The position numbers and the translations under genes were made by a program. Under the pieces are notes generated by a model that did not search any database, was not told where the DNA came from, and was given only the letters and a program-made list of their open reading frames with translations. Positions 8,864 to 17,250 of a stretch of DNA of 64,000 nt are shown here, piece by piece. This stretch comes from CAZRCG01 sp964598565 (GTDB taxonomy: Bacteria; Bdellovibrionota; UBA2394): positions 209,494-273,493 of the forward strand of contig CAZRCG010000003.1 of the NCBI GenBank assembly GCA_964598565.1, read 5' to 3'. Every line of letters starts with the position of its first letter. The first letter of the stretch is position 1.

Positions 8864-10048
8864 ATGTTTGAGTTGATACGTTACGGAACTCGCATTCCGT
8901 TTATGAAGGGAAAGACCCTCTTTGTGATGTTTTCCATTTCTGTGATGGCGGTGGCGATTGTTGTGATTGCGCAGCGCGGTTTCAATTTTGGAGTCGACTT
9001 TGCGGGCGGAGTTCAATTGGTGGTTCAGATGCCCGATGAATTAGATAAGGGAGCCGATAGTTTAAGAGTGACACTAGAAAAAATGGGAGTGAAGGGCGTG
9101 ACGGTGCAAGAGTTTGGGCGCGCTCAAGACGATAAGAAGTCTCGCGATTACAATGTGCATTTTGCAGCCGATTTTCTGGACGAAACCTTAGTTCGAGAGG
9201 CTTACAGCTTGGCTCTTGCCCGCACTATTGAAGGCGTAAACCCCATTAAAGAATTTCGATTTGTTGGGCTCGAGAAGGCGTATTTGACGTTAGCTGCTCC
9301 CCTAGGTACTCAGGAACTAACGACTCTCTTGAAATCAAAAAATAGGGGACTGTTGGAGCTGTTAGAGGTTCAGCCGTTTGGTCGAGAGTCGTCTAACGAA
9401 TATCAACTGATCTATCGAAGTGTTCAAAGCCAGCTGCAGACAACCTTAGAAGCTGAGTATACCTCTGCCAGCGGACAGAGAGCTGAAATTCAGAAAATTG
9501 ATTTCGTGGGAGCGAAGGTCGGTGCTGATTTGAAGTTGTCGGGGATTTTAAGTTTTGTGATTACGGTCGTTTTAATTTTTCTCTATATCTTTTTGCGCTT
9601 TGATTTGGTGTACGCTCCTGGCGTTGTTTTGGCGCTCATTCATGATGTACTCATTACGGCCGGGCTTATTTCCTATTTTGGAATTGAGTTTGATTTAACG
9701 ATGGTCGCAGCGTTGCTCACGTTAGCCGGCTACTCCATCAACGATACCATTATTGTCTACGATCGTATTCGAGAGGTGGCACATTCGCTTCGCGGCAAAA
9801 GCTTCGAAGAGATCGTTAATATTGCCATTAACCAAACCTTATCGCGTACTATCATCACGTCAGGGACCACCTTTTTGACAGCAACCGCTCTGTATTTATG
9901 GGGTGGACCCGTTCTTCACGGCTTTGCGTTTGCTATTGCCGCTGGTATTGTAGTGGGCGCCTATTCGTCGGTATTCATTGCGGCTCCCACCCTTTTGTGG
10001 ACGAACTGGTTAAAAACAAAGGAGCGACCTGTCAGGCGAGCGGCTTGA
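8864..10048 (+). CDS. secF: Protein translocase subunit SecF
   Basis: Partner of SecD. An N-terminal helix is followed by the NFGVDFAGGVQL motif, a periplasmic domain, and five C-terminal helices with the GYSINDTIIVYDRIRE signature. It is 394 residues, about 70-90 longer than the E. coli form because of a longer periplasmic region. The TGA overlaps the ATG of recJ (TGATG), so the two are coupled. Confidence 0.96.
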   Translation: MFELIRYGTRIPFMKGKTLFVMFSISVMAVAIVVIAQRGFNFGVDFAGGVQLVVQMPDELDKGADSLRVTLEKMGVKGVTVQEFGRAQDDKKSRDYNVHFAADFLDETLVREAYSLALARTIEGVNPIKEFRFVGLEKAYLTLAAPLGTQELTTLLKSKNRGLLELLEVQPFGRESSNEYQLIYRSVQSQLQTTLEAEYTSASGQRAEIQKIDFVGAKVGADLKLSGILSFVITVVLIFLYIFLRFDLVYAPGVVLALIHDVLITAGLISYFGIEFDLTMVAALLTLAGYSINDTIIVYDRIREVAHSLRGKSFEEIVNIAINQTLSRTIITSGTTFLTATALYLWGGPVLHGFAFAIAAGIVVGAYSSVFIAAPTLLWTNWLKTKERPVRRAA

Positions 10049-11814
10049 TGAGTCTGCCCGCTGATTTCGAACCCCAGCGTGAGGGTCTCTTGCGAGAGAT
10101 ACTCTGGGCCCGGGGCTTTCGAGATCAGGCAGACATTCGTCGCTTTTTAGAGCCCCGTTTATCGGATATTCCGCATCCTGAAGATTTACTCGCAGATCTA
10201 CCCATCGCACTTGAGCGTCTCGTGCAAGCACGAGACGCTCAGCAAGAAGTGATTGTCTTTGGAGATTATGATGTCGATGGGACAACGTCGGCCGTTCTGC
10301 TAACAACTGTTTTAAGAGACCTTGGGTTTAAAGTTTCGACCTTCATTCCTCACCGTGTAAAAGAAGGCTATGGCGTCAGTCTTAAGGCGAGCGACGCTTT
10401 ATTAGCAAGATTTCCTCAAGCTCGTCTTGTGATTACGTGTGATTGTGGAATGGCTTCTTTTGAAGGCATAGAGAATCTTCGACAGAACGGCATTGATACG
10501 ATTGTGACCGATCATCATGAAGTGCCCGACGTTCGCGTAGCCGCTCTGGCAGTGATTAATCCTAAACAAGCCCATTGCCTGTATCCCGAAAAATCTCTCG
10601 CGGGTGTTGGAGTGGCATTTCTTCTGGTCATGGCGCTGCGTCGTCGTTTAGACCGCCAAGATTATCGGCTCATTCCTTTTTTAGAGTTAGTGGCTCTGGG
10701 TACTGTATGTGACGTCGCTGAATTAAAGGGGCTTAATCGTACATTCGTAAAGTTGGGCCTATCGTTGATGGCAAATTCATCGTGGCCAGCGCTACGCTGG
10801 ATGTTTCAACAACAAAATTGTGCTTTACCACCTAAATCGCGCGATCTTGGTTTCGTCATTGGGCCACGACTGAATGCATCGGGTCGTATTGGCGAGCCTG
10901 ATTTAGGGTTTCGACTCTTGATGGCGAAATCAGAAAGCGATGTCTTGCCACTGGCTCTAGAGTGCGAGTCGATGAATCGCCAACGCCGTGAGCTACAAGA
11001 TAAGCAAATTGAAGACGCTCTCCGCCAAGGAAAGCAGCTCTTCGAAAGCGGCCATTCGCGCGCCTCATTAGTGATTGTCGATCCGAGCTTTCACTTGGGC
11101 ATTGTGGGTCTCGTGGCCTCTCGGCTCTCACAGAACTTCGAACGACCTGTTTGCGTGCTCACGGAGCTTACCGATGAACATGCCCTCGCTGATTTTGGTC
11201 AAGAGAAAGCGCGTATTTTTAAAGGGAGTCTGCGCGCTCCGCGAGGATACCACCTGGCCGATGCCCTCAAATCGTTGCAAATCATGGACCCCGATTTTTT
11301 CTTATCGGCCGGCGGTCATGCGCTGGCGGCAGGTATCGCCATGAAGCCTGAGAAAGTCGCCGCATTTCGAGAAGCCTTTGAACAGCATTTTCTATCTCGC
11401 CCGGTGGTGGCCGATGTTACAGAGGTCGATCTTGTTTTGCGAGAGCCGAGCGTTCCGCTCTCCGTATTGAATGCTTTGGAGCCCTTTGGACCCAGCAATC
11501 CTAAGCCTCGTTTAAGGCTTCAGGGACTCCAGTTGCAAGACTGCCGCGTCATGAAATCGATTCATTTGAAGATTTTAGGTCGTTTGCAGGGAAAGGCCTG
11601 TGAGGTCTTACACTTTAAAAGTCCTTGGGTTAAGCTCTTGTCAGAGCGCCCCCAGGGTGAAGTGCTACTTGACCTTATCGTCGAGCCTTTAGAGAATAGC
11701 TTTCAGGGGAAGACGAAGGTTGAATTTGAGCTTAAAGACTTCGTGGGAATGACAATAAATGGGAAAACCGTTAGCAAACGAACGAATGAAATCGGCACGA
11801 GCGCGAGCGCTTGA
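10048..11814 (+). CDS. recJ: Single-strand-specific 5'-3' exonuclease RecJ
   Basis: DHH-family nuclease used in recombination and mismatch repair. Motifs seen are FGDYDVDGTTS, the DCGMAS metal site, the DHH motif in VTDHHE, and GPRLNASGRIGEP in the DHHA1-adjacent region, followed by an OB-like C terminus. The open frame reaches back into secF, but the ATG at 10048 gives a normal N terminus and a TGATG overlap, so I use it (588 residues). A PilZ gene overlaps its last 56 bases in another frame. Confidence 0.95.
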   Translation: MSLPADFEPQREGLLREILWARGFRDQADIRRFLEPRLSDIPHPEDLLADLPIALERLVQARDAQQEVIVFGDYDVDGTTSAVLLTTVLRDLGFKVSTFIPHRVKEGYGVSLKASDALLARFPQARLVITCDCGMASFEGIENLRQNGIDTIVTDHHEVPDVRVAALAVINPKQAHCLYPEKSLAGVGVAFLLVMALRRRLDRQDYRLIPFLELVALGTVCDVAELKGLNRTFVKLGLSLMANSSWPALRWMFQQQNCALPPKSRDLGFVIGPRLNASGRIGEPDLGFRLLMAKSESDVLPLALECESMNRQRRELQDKQIEDALRQGKQLFESGHSRASLVIVDPSFHLGIVGLVASRLSQNFERPVCVLTELTDEHALADFGQEKARIFKGSLRAPRGYHLADALKSLQIMDPDFFLSAGGHALAAGIAMKPEKVAAFREAFEQHFLSRPVVADVTEVDLVLREPSVPLSVLNALEPFGPSNPKPRLRLQGLQLQDCRVMKSIHLKILGRLQGKACEVLHFKSPWVKLLSERPQGEVLLDLIVEPLENSFQGKTKVEFELKDFVGMTINGKTVSKRTNEIGTSASA

Positions 11815-12136
11815 TAAACGAAATTTCATTCGTATCCCGGTACAGCTAAAAGTCGATATCGAAGCCTCGCAGCAGCACTATCTCTTTGAGATCTCATCGA
11901 ATCTTTCGGCAAGCGGCATATTCATTCACACTCATGATCCTCTCGATCCGGGTACGCATCTTAATTTGCAGTTTCGTCTACCCGATGATTTTTTAATTCG
12001 CACCCGAGGAGAAGTGATGTGGGTCAATGAAGGCGACGAAGAAGAAGAGCCAGGTATGGGCGTCAAATTTCTCCAACTCAACTCAGACGACCGCCACCGC
12101 ATCTTGACGGTGATCAAAAAGCTGGCGATTCTGTAG
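11759..12136 (+). CDS. PilZ-domain protein, probable cyclic-di-GMP receptor
   Basis: A single PilZ domain of 125 residues. The RxxxR motif is RNFIR at about residue 22, and the second ligand motif is NLSASG about 30 residues later, both as needed for cyclic-di-GMP binding. The domain resembles the myxobacterial-type PilZ paralog family with conserved MGVKFLQL near the end. The ATG lies inside the recJ 3' end; an ATG ten codons later (MKSARA) is an alternative with less overlap. It is the last gene of the Sec/recJ run, which suggests co-expression but not a specific partner. Confidence 0.85.
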   Translation: MGKPLANERMKSARARALDKRNFIRIPVQLKVDIEASQQHYLFEISSNLSASGIFIHTHDPLDPGTHLNLQFRLPDDFLIRTRGEVMWVNEGDEEEEPGMGVKFLQLNSDDRHRILTVIKKLAIL

Positions 12137-12170
12137 ACGTCTGACTCGAATATTGGTGTTTTTCCAATTT

Positions 12171-12476
12171 CTATTTTACAAGAAAGCCGCAGCTCGAAAC
12201 ACAGCTTGATTCCGCCATAAGATAGTCCTCGTGACTATAGGCGCACTTGTCACAATTGTCGGCTGATACGACACACGCACCTTCATGATCGCCGTGAGCG
12301 ATGTGAGCCTTCACGGCTGATACCCCTACGGTGATAGTGTGAGCATTTGCAGGATTGCCAGGCGGAACGTGGCAAATAGTGGCTTGATCTTCTGACTTCG
12401 GTGCCGCATGGACATTCGACGCTAGAAGGAATCCCATCACAAAAAACGCACTAAAAAAATACGATATGGCTTTCAT
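12171..12476 (-). CDS. Small secreted Cys/His-rich protein
   Basis: A 101-residue protein with a clear signal peptide ending near SNVHA|AP. The mature part has the segment CHVPPGNPANAHTITVG followed by AHIAHGDHEGAC, a motif that recurs at the ends of surface proteins in several bacterial phyla, and six further cysteines downstream. The His and Cys pattern could bind metal or form disulfides; no function is established. The ribosome site AAGGGA lies 9 bases upstream of the ATG. A 46-residue ORF ends two bases before the start. Confidence 0.75.
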   Translation of the reverse strand: MKAISYFFSAFFVMGFLLASNVHAAPKSEDQATICHVPPGNPANAHTITVGVSAVKAHIAHGDHEGACVVSADNCDKCAYSHEDYLMAESSCVSSCGFLVK

Positions 12477-12478
12477 GG

Positions 12479-12619
12479 TCAGTTTTCCCTTGGTAACAAA
12501 ATGACCCCCAAAATGACGGTGACCACCCCAATTGGCCCTACCGACATTTCAAAGTTTAGCGGAGTCTGTACTGCGGCGCAGCATGGTGTCATGAAGGTGA
12601 AGCCATTGAAGAGACTCAT
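12479..12619 (-). CDS. Possible small membrane protein of 46 residues
   Basis: The ORF begins MSLFNGFTFMTPCC and has a hydrophobic stretch (PIGVVTVILGVILLP) at its C terminus. GGAA lies 7 bases before the ATG. Its TGA is two bases from the ATG of the secreted Cys/His protein, and the ribosome site of that gene lies inside it, which suggests coupling. No homolog is recognised and it may be a leader peptide rather than a functional protein. Confidence 0.35.
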   Translation of the reverse strand: MSLFNGFTFMTPCCAAVQTPLNFEMSVGPIGVVTVILGVILLPREN

Positions 12620-12876
12620 GTTTATTTCCGTACAACGACGACTCTGTGTGACTGTAAACAAAAATTACAAATCCAAGTTCTCGCGAGGACGTCTCGAATT
12701 AGCTTCGCATCCGAGAAATTCAATTCCTTGGGTCCCCTACCTACGAGGCGAAGAGACAATTTATGTCGAGGCTCACGGCCAAAAACACCTGATAGACTAT
12801 GATATCCACCTAGAATCATTCGACCATTCTTTGGTTCCAAGATTGCATTAAGGACAATGACGCGTAGGCTCTACCC
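12620..12876. other. Intergenic stretch without a supported gene
   Basis: Open frames exist on both strands here (plus strand ending at 12851, minus strand 12622-12840), but neither has a recognised domain or a good start. The stretch should contain the promoter of the leftward small genes. Confidence 0.4.
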
Positions 12877-13302
12877 TTAAAATGGTTTAACCAATACGAG
12901 AGCGATCATCGTGATCAAAAAAATAAGCGGTATTTCGTTGATCCAGCGATAGAATCGTGACGAATGTCGGTTTTGATCTTTTTGAAAACGCTTCATCAGG
13001 TAGCCGAGCCAGTGGTGATACCCTATCAAAAGGACGGCTAAAAGAATTTTCGTGTGAAGCCAATAGGAGCCTTGATAACTTGCCCATGCATAAGCAAAAA
13101 TCATCCACAGGCCTGTGATTAGGCTAATGATCATGGCAGGGGTCATGATGCCAAGATAAAGACGCTTCTCCATGACCTTAAACAGGGCTTGAGTCTCTGA
13201 TTGTTTACTATCCGCGTGGTATACGAAAAGCCGAGGCAAATAGAAAAGCCCGGCAAACCAGGCAACCACAAATACGAGATGTACGACCTTAACCCAAATC
13301 AT
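12877..13302 (-). CDS. hemJ: Protoporphyrinogen IX oxidase HemJ
   Basis: Integral membrane enzyme of haem synthesis that oxidises protoporphyrinogen IX. The 141-residue protein starts WVKVVHLVFVVAWFAGLFY with the family His, continues PRLFVYHA, and has four membrane helices with the LHTKILLAVLLIGYHHWLG block, all typical of HemJ (UPF0093). It is a single-gene unit between two regions of opposite or unrelated genes. Confidence 0.93.
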   Translation of the reverse strand: MIWVKVVHLVFVVAWFAGLFYLPRLFVYHADSKQSETQALFKVMEKRLYLGIMTPAMIISLITGLWMIFAYAWASYQGSYWLHTKILLAVLLIGYHHWLGYLMKRFQKDQNRHSSRFYRWINEIPLIFLITMIALVLVKPF

Positions 13303-13392
13303 GATTTAGAGGTCCATAGCTACAACCAAAAATCAATGACTAAATAGAATAAACCTCTTTACCGATCGTGTGTTTAAGAGCGATCAAGACCT

Positions 13393-14517
13393 ATGACACT
13401 TAAGCTCACTAAAGGCGCGCTCATCATCTATCGACTCTTTGATATCGCTGAAGAGATTGATCTTTCAATGCTCGAATCACTATTGAAAGCAGGCAACGAA
13501 CGATTGCATTTGGCCGCGAAGAGCCGAGATGCGGTTGTCATGCGTGATGCTCCGATTCGTTTGACTCTAGTCGATGCCGAGATGCCTTTGGGAAAAAATG
13601 GAGATCGATCGGAGCTGCCTTTGGGCGCGCCGCAAGCGTATGCCACACTTTGGAATTATGGCACTCTCTCTATCGCCTGGCATTTTCCCTTTCAACGAAG
13701 CTTGGATTGGAATGGGCTTATGCAGCTTTCATCGCTGATCCATTGGAATGTCGATTTGGTGGCGCAGATTGATCGGGCGTCGGAGCGAAAGGCCAAAGAA
13801 ATATCGCAGATGATCTTGCCAGCGCTAAAAACACCGGCGCTGTGGTCGGTATCTGAAGACTATGCCATATTCTTTGCGGAGAACTTAGAGGGTTTAGACA
13901 CCGAGAAGCCTCTGAGCCAGCAGATTCCCCTAGCCCCTTTGCTTGCGGGTGAAGTTCAAGAGACTCTCAGTTTATCTTACTCACAATCACTGTTGGACTC
14001 TACGTTTCAGTACTCGAACCGGGATCTTGTGGCGATTGATTGGGACTCAAGCTTTGTTTACGAGCCTTCGGGGTCGAAGGAGATTCCCGATATTATTGAA
14101 TTTGCCCTCACTCATTTATTAGAGCTGCGTTATTATGATGACCTCATCGATCGTCGACTGAATCGACTCTACGATTCGATTGAAGAGTCTCGCCGCCATT
14201 ATTTGAAAAAATCGGCCTTAGCGCTGGTCGAAGAGGCCAATACACGTTTCATGGAATTTAGCGAGATCATGGAGAGAATGGGAAATTCTCTCAAGGTCGT
14301 TGGGGATTTCTATTTGGCGCGAATTTTTAGGGCCTCGGTGAGGCGATTTCGTGTCAAAGATTGGGAAGAGACGATCACCCGTAAGATTAACCTTTTAGCG
14401 CGCGTGTCTGAAATTCTTCAGGGTGAAAGTAATGTGCGTCGCAGTCACCTTCTCGAGATCATTATTATATTGCTGATCGCGTTTGAAGTGGTCGGCTCGC
14501 TTTTAAAGGCGTTTTAG
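13393..14517 (+). CDS. RMD1 / DUF155-like membrane-anchored protein
   Basis: A 374-residue protein that ends with RSHLLEIIIILLIAFEVV, a single C-terminal helix. The preceding LLARVSEILQGESN and the acidic/basic helices (YYDDLIDRRLNRLYD) match the general pattern of the RMD1/Sif2 family (DUF155), known from yeast mitochondria and from bacteria. The N-terminal half is the soluble domain. The family has no settled biochemical role; anchoring by the tail would place the body in the cytoplasm. It stands 75 bases upstream of the separately promoted hsp20. Confidence 0.65.
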   Translation: MTLKLTKGALIIYRLFDIAEEIDLSMLESLLKAGNERLHLAAKSRDAVVMRDAPIRLTLVDAEMPLGKNGDRSELPLGAPQAYATLWNYGTLSIAWHFPFQRSLDWNGLMQLSSLIHWNVDLVAQIDRASERKAKEISQMILPALKTPALWSVSEDYAIFFAENLEGLDTEKPLSQQIPLAPLLAGEVQETLSLSYSQSLLDSTFQYSNRDLVAIDWDSSFVYEPSGSKEIPDIIEFALTHLLELRYYDDLIDRRLNRLYDSIEESRRHYLKKSALALVEEANTRFMEFSEIMERMGNSLKVVGDFYLARIFRASVRRFRVKDWEETITRKINLLARVSEILQGESNVRRSHLLEIIIILLIAFEVVGSLLKAF

Positions 14518-14522
14518 AGGCC

Positions 14523-14550
14523 TTGACAGGCTGAAAAGCGATCTTATTTT
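14523..14550 (+). promoter_or_regulatory. Likely promoter of the hsp20 gene
   Basis: A consensus -35 TTGACA (14523-14528), a 16-base spacer and a -10 TATTTT (14545-14550) precede an excellent ribosome site AAAGGAG (14558-14564) and the ATG at 14571. It could also be read by a heat-shock sigma factor; no CIRCE element is seen. Confidence 0.5.
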
Positions 14551-14570
14551 TTTAGTGAAAGGAGATTGCT

Positions 14571-14990
14571 ATGAGAGCATTATCTATGTGGAACAAAGAT
14601 TTTTGGGGACCCTTGAGCCGTTGGGATGATGTGAAGCAAGAGCTCCAACAAGGGCTCAATCTTCCTGTCTTTGATCCTTCGTGCGATATCGTGGAAGACA
14701 AAAATCAGTTTAAAGTGGTGGTGGATCTTCCTGGTATAAAAAAAGAAGAAGTGAAGATCGAGGTTCACGAAAATCGCCTGACGATATCAGGGGAACGACG
14801 CTTCGAGTCTACAAAGAATGAAGATACCCGCCACTGGATTGGTCGGTCGTATGGAAGTTTTGAGAGAAGTTTCTCACTACCGAGTTCGGCCAATGCTGAA
14901 AAAATTGAGGCGCTATTCGATAATGGTGAGTTGACACTTACTATTCCCAAAGTAGAAGCTTCAAAGCCTCGACAGATTAAGCTTTCCTGA
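14571..14990 (+). CDS. Small heat-shock protein, Hsp20 family
   Basis: An ATP-independent holdase that keeps unfolding proteins soluble. The alpha-crystallin domain runs from about residue 40 (FDPSCDIVEDKNQF) to the end, with VVVDLPGIKKEEVKIEV, LTISGERR and the GELTLTIPK block. The IxI-type C-terminal anchor is represented by QIKLS at best, so oligomerisation may be altered. It has its own promoter and ribosome site and a likely terminator. Confidence 0.95.
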   Translation: MRALSMWNKDFWGPLSRWDDVKQELQQGLNLPVFDPSCDIVEDKNQFKVVVDLPGIKKEEVKIEVHENRLTISGERRFESTKNEDTRHWIGRSYGSFERSFSLPSSANAEKIEALFDNGELTLTIPKVEASKPRQIKLS

Positions 14991-15004
14991 TGGGCGCACG
15001 TAAA

Positions 15005-15056
15005 AAGTTAACCTGATGGGCAATCCGCTTAGGTTAGCTTTGCGCTTCTTCTTTTG
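15005..15056 (+). terminator. Probable terminator after hsp20
   Basis: A 10 bp stem with one G-T pair (15005-15014 with 15031-15040) is followed by a T-rich stretch (TTGCGCTTCTTCTTTT). The T run is interrupted, so strength is uncertain. Confidence 0.45.
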
Positions 15057-15089
15057 CCCTAAGCCTATGTTTTGCTTAAAGTGAAGGGC

Positions 15090-16307
15090 ATGAGAATCGT
15101 GACGTGGATTTCACTGTTGATGTCGATAGCGGCGCTGTTGGTTTCGCTTTGGACTTTTCGGGATGCTAAAAATTTGCAGGGGGGCTCTTCTGTTGCGACG
15201 CAGGAGAGCCCAGTTTCTGAGGCATCGAAGGCCGAAACATCCGAGAATATGAGACTGACAGAGGTAGGCCTTCGCAATCTGAGCGATGAGTTGGTTCGCG
15301 TCGCGGCGAAAGCAAGACCTTCGGTGGTTTCGGTTTTCACAGAGCGCGTTTATCGCCAAAGAGTGGTTTCTCCGTTCGATAGTTTTTTCTTCGATGATTT
15401 CTTTGGGCCCTTTTTTGAGCGGCCCAAGCCCCGCGAGCGGCAGTATCGCCAGTCCGGTCTAGGCTCTGGAGTCATCGTTCGCGCTGATGGAACCATTCTC
15501 ACGAACAATCATGTCATCGACGGTGCGACAAGCATTTCCGTGGGCCTGTGGGACGGACAAGTACTGAAAGCCTCTGTGCTTGGTAAAGATCCTAAAACAG
15601 ACATTGCCGTCATTCGGGTAGACGCCAAACTCTCTCCCATTGAGCTGGGCAAAAGCGCGACACTCGAAGTTGGCGAAATAGTCATTGCCGTTGGCAGCCC
15701 GATGAATGCAGGTCTAGCCCATACAGTGACTCAAGGTATCGTGAGTGCGGTGGGAAGATCGAACGTAGGCCTGGCGGAGTACGAAGATTTTATTCAGACA
15801 GACGCAGCGATTAATCCGGGCAATTCAGGAGGAGCCCTAGTCAATTTGTCGTCTGAATTGATTGGAATCAATACGGCCATCGCCAGTGTGAGCGGAGGGT
15901 CTCAGGGCATTGGCTTTGCCGTCCCCATCGATATGGCGGCTTTGGTGATGGAATCTCTGATTACTCAAGGGCGAGTAGTCCGCGGTTATATGGGCGCTCA
16001 GTTTCAGAATCTTAATCAACCGTTGGCAGAAGCCTTGGGGTTGTCCTCGACCCAGGGGGCTTTAGTCGTGGAAGTCTATCCCCGAAGTCCTGCCGATCGC
16101 GCCGGATTACAACGGGGCGACGTTTTGGTGGAACTCAACGGAGAAGCTATAAAGAACGCCGTGATTGCAAAGAATCGCATTGCGACAAGCCTGCCGGGCG
16201 CCGGAGTTTCAATGGAGATTCTGCGTGATGGAAGAAAATTGAAAATTCGCTTAACGCTCGAAGATTTGCCAGCGCCCGAGAAGCCGAGAAGGGATGTACA
16301 GCCATGA
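15090..16307 (+). CDS. HtrA/DegS-like serine protease with one PDZ domain
   Basis: Periplasmic quality-control protease anchored by one N-terminal helix (WISLLMSIAALLVSLW). The catalytic triad is visible as His in TNNHVID, Asp in KTDIAVI and Ser in GNSGGAL. A single PDZ domain follows, with RGYMGA and the DRAGLQRGDVLVELNG block. A phenylalanine-rich loop (SFFFDDFFGPFFERP) lies before the protease domain, as in other HtrA proteins. The frame opens at TTG 15072, but the ATG at 15090 gives the natural anchor; GTG 15081 is possible. The next gene, a lipoprotein, overlaps its stop by 4 bases. Confidence 0.92.
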   Translation: MRIVTWISLLMSIAALLVSLWTFRDAKNLQGGSSVATQESPVSEASKAETSENMRLTEVGLRNLSDELVRVAAKARPSVVSVFTERVYRQRVVSPFDSFFFDDFFGPFFERPKPRERQYRQSGLGSGVIVRADGTILTNNHVIDGATSISVGLWDGQVLKASVLGKDPKTDIAVIRVDAKLSPIELGKSATLEVGEIVIAVGSPMNAGLAHTVTQGIVSAVGRSNVGLAEYEDFIQTDAAINPGNSGGALVNLSSELIGINTAIASVSGGSQGIGFAVPIDMAALVMESLITQGRVVRGYMGAQFQNLNQPLAEALGLSSTQGALVVEVYPRSPADRAGLQRGDVLVELNGEAIKNAVIAKNRIATSLPGAGVSMEILRDGRKLKIRLTLEDLPAPEKPRRDVQP

Positions 16308-17224
16308 CCACCTGGAATTATATGAGAATGGCGCAGCCAATTTGCTTGGTCGTCTTTTTTGGGTGGACTTTAGGATCTTGCGCGCCAAAATCGCATAAAG
16401 TAGCTCGCGGCGAGGCTCTTCAAGCGCTCGAAGAGGCGAAAAAAAGTGATCCGTCGGCTCACGAAGCTATTGAGGCCGAACGACTGTTTTTAGAAGGCGA
16501 CAGAGCAGTTTTTTTGGGCCAAAGAGATAGGGCCTACCGTCTTTTTCGTGATTCTCAGCTATGGAGTCGTCAGTTGGTGCCGACTCCTGTGAGTATAAGT
16601 GATTTAGATGGTTCTGATTTGGAGGATCCCTTTCAGATCGCCTCGCCAGGGAGGGAAGTGCCTGAGCCATCGCCCGCACCAGACATCGCATCTCGAGGCT
16701 CTAATGCATCGGTCGCACTGTCTGTAAATTCTCAAGCGGTATTGTCTGATGTATTGTCTGATGTGGTGGCTCCGGAAGTCGCACCAGAACCCGACGAGGT
16801 TCTGGCAGCTGAGTTAAAGCCGGTAAAGGCTCCTTTTCCTGAGGCTCGACGAGTCGATCAAATTCAGAAAGAGGGCTTGAGCCTAGTTTCAGAGCACGAC
16901 AAGCGCCTGCAGCTGGATGAAAAAGTGGCTCTTAAAGAGCGTTTTCCGGGCGTGGTGGTATTTAGCTCGGGGGAGGTTCAGTTTGAATCCGTCAGCCAGA
17001 AGTTTTTAGGAGCGCTCCATCAGCGTTTGCAGAGTGAAAAACAAAGTCAGGCGCTATTTCAGGCTCAGGTGGGGGACGGCGAGCCTATAGACCTTGCTAA
17101 GCAGCGATTTGAAGCGATTAAAAGCTATTTAATTAAATTAGGCGTTGAAGAGCCCCAGATCGTTCTTGATGATAAAAGAGTGGTTGGGGAATGGCCTGAA
17201 ATGCGCGTATTCATACTGAAGTAA
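16304..17224 (+). CDS. Lipoprotein with helical N-terminal and OmpA-like C-terminal domains
   Basis: A 306-residue protein with a lipobox at TLGSC near residue 26. Residues 30-85 are an alanine-rich helical segment (EALQALEEAKKSDP..., AYRLFRDSQLWSR) like the DUF4398 pattern. A Pro/Val/Glu-rich linker follows. The last ~90 residues (VVVFSSGEVQFESVSQKFL, then AKQRFEAIKSYLIKLGV) have the layout of an OmpA-like peptidoglycan-binding domain but are divergent. The ATG overlaps the htrA stop, so lipoprotein and protease are made together; it may be a periplasmic partner or substrate of the protease. Confidence 0.7.
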   Translation: MTTWNYMRMAQPICLVVFFGWTLGSCAPKSHKVARGEALQALEEAKKSDPSAHEAIEAERLFLEGDRAVFLGQRDRAYRLFRDSQLWSRQLVPTPVSISDLDGSDLEDPFQIASPGREVPEPSPAPDIASRGSNASVALSVNSQAVLSDVLSDVVAPEVAPEPDEVLAAELKPVKAPFPEARRVDQIQKEGLSLVSEHDKRLQLDEKVALKERFPGVVVFSSGEVQFESVSQKFLGALHQRLQSEKQSQALFQAQVGDGEPIDLAKQRFEAIKSYLIKLGVEEPQIVLDDKRVVGEWPEMRVFILK

Positions 17225-17250
17225 TAGAGAAGAAGAAAGAGAGTTCCTTC

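Noticed and set aside
9898..10047. N-terminal extension of RecJ into secF
   Set aside because: The RecJ family N terminus fits the ATG at 10048 and the extension has no homology; secF is well supported in that region.
12501..12851. Plus-strand ORF of 116 codons
   Set aside because: It covers the promoter side of two leftward genes, overlaps a better supported minus-strand small ORF and has no recognisable family; the 3' part reads plausibly but not enough to call.
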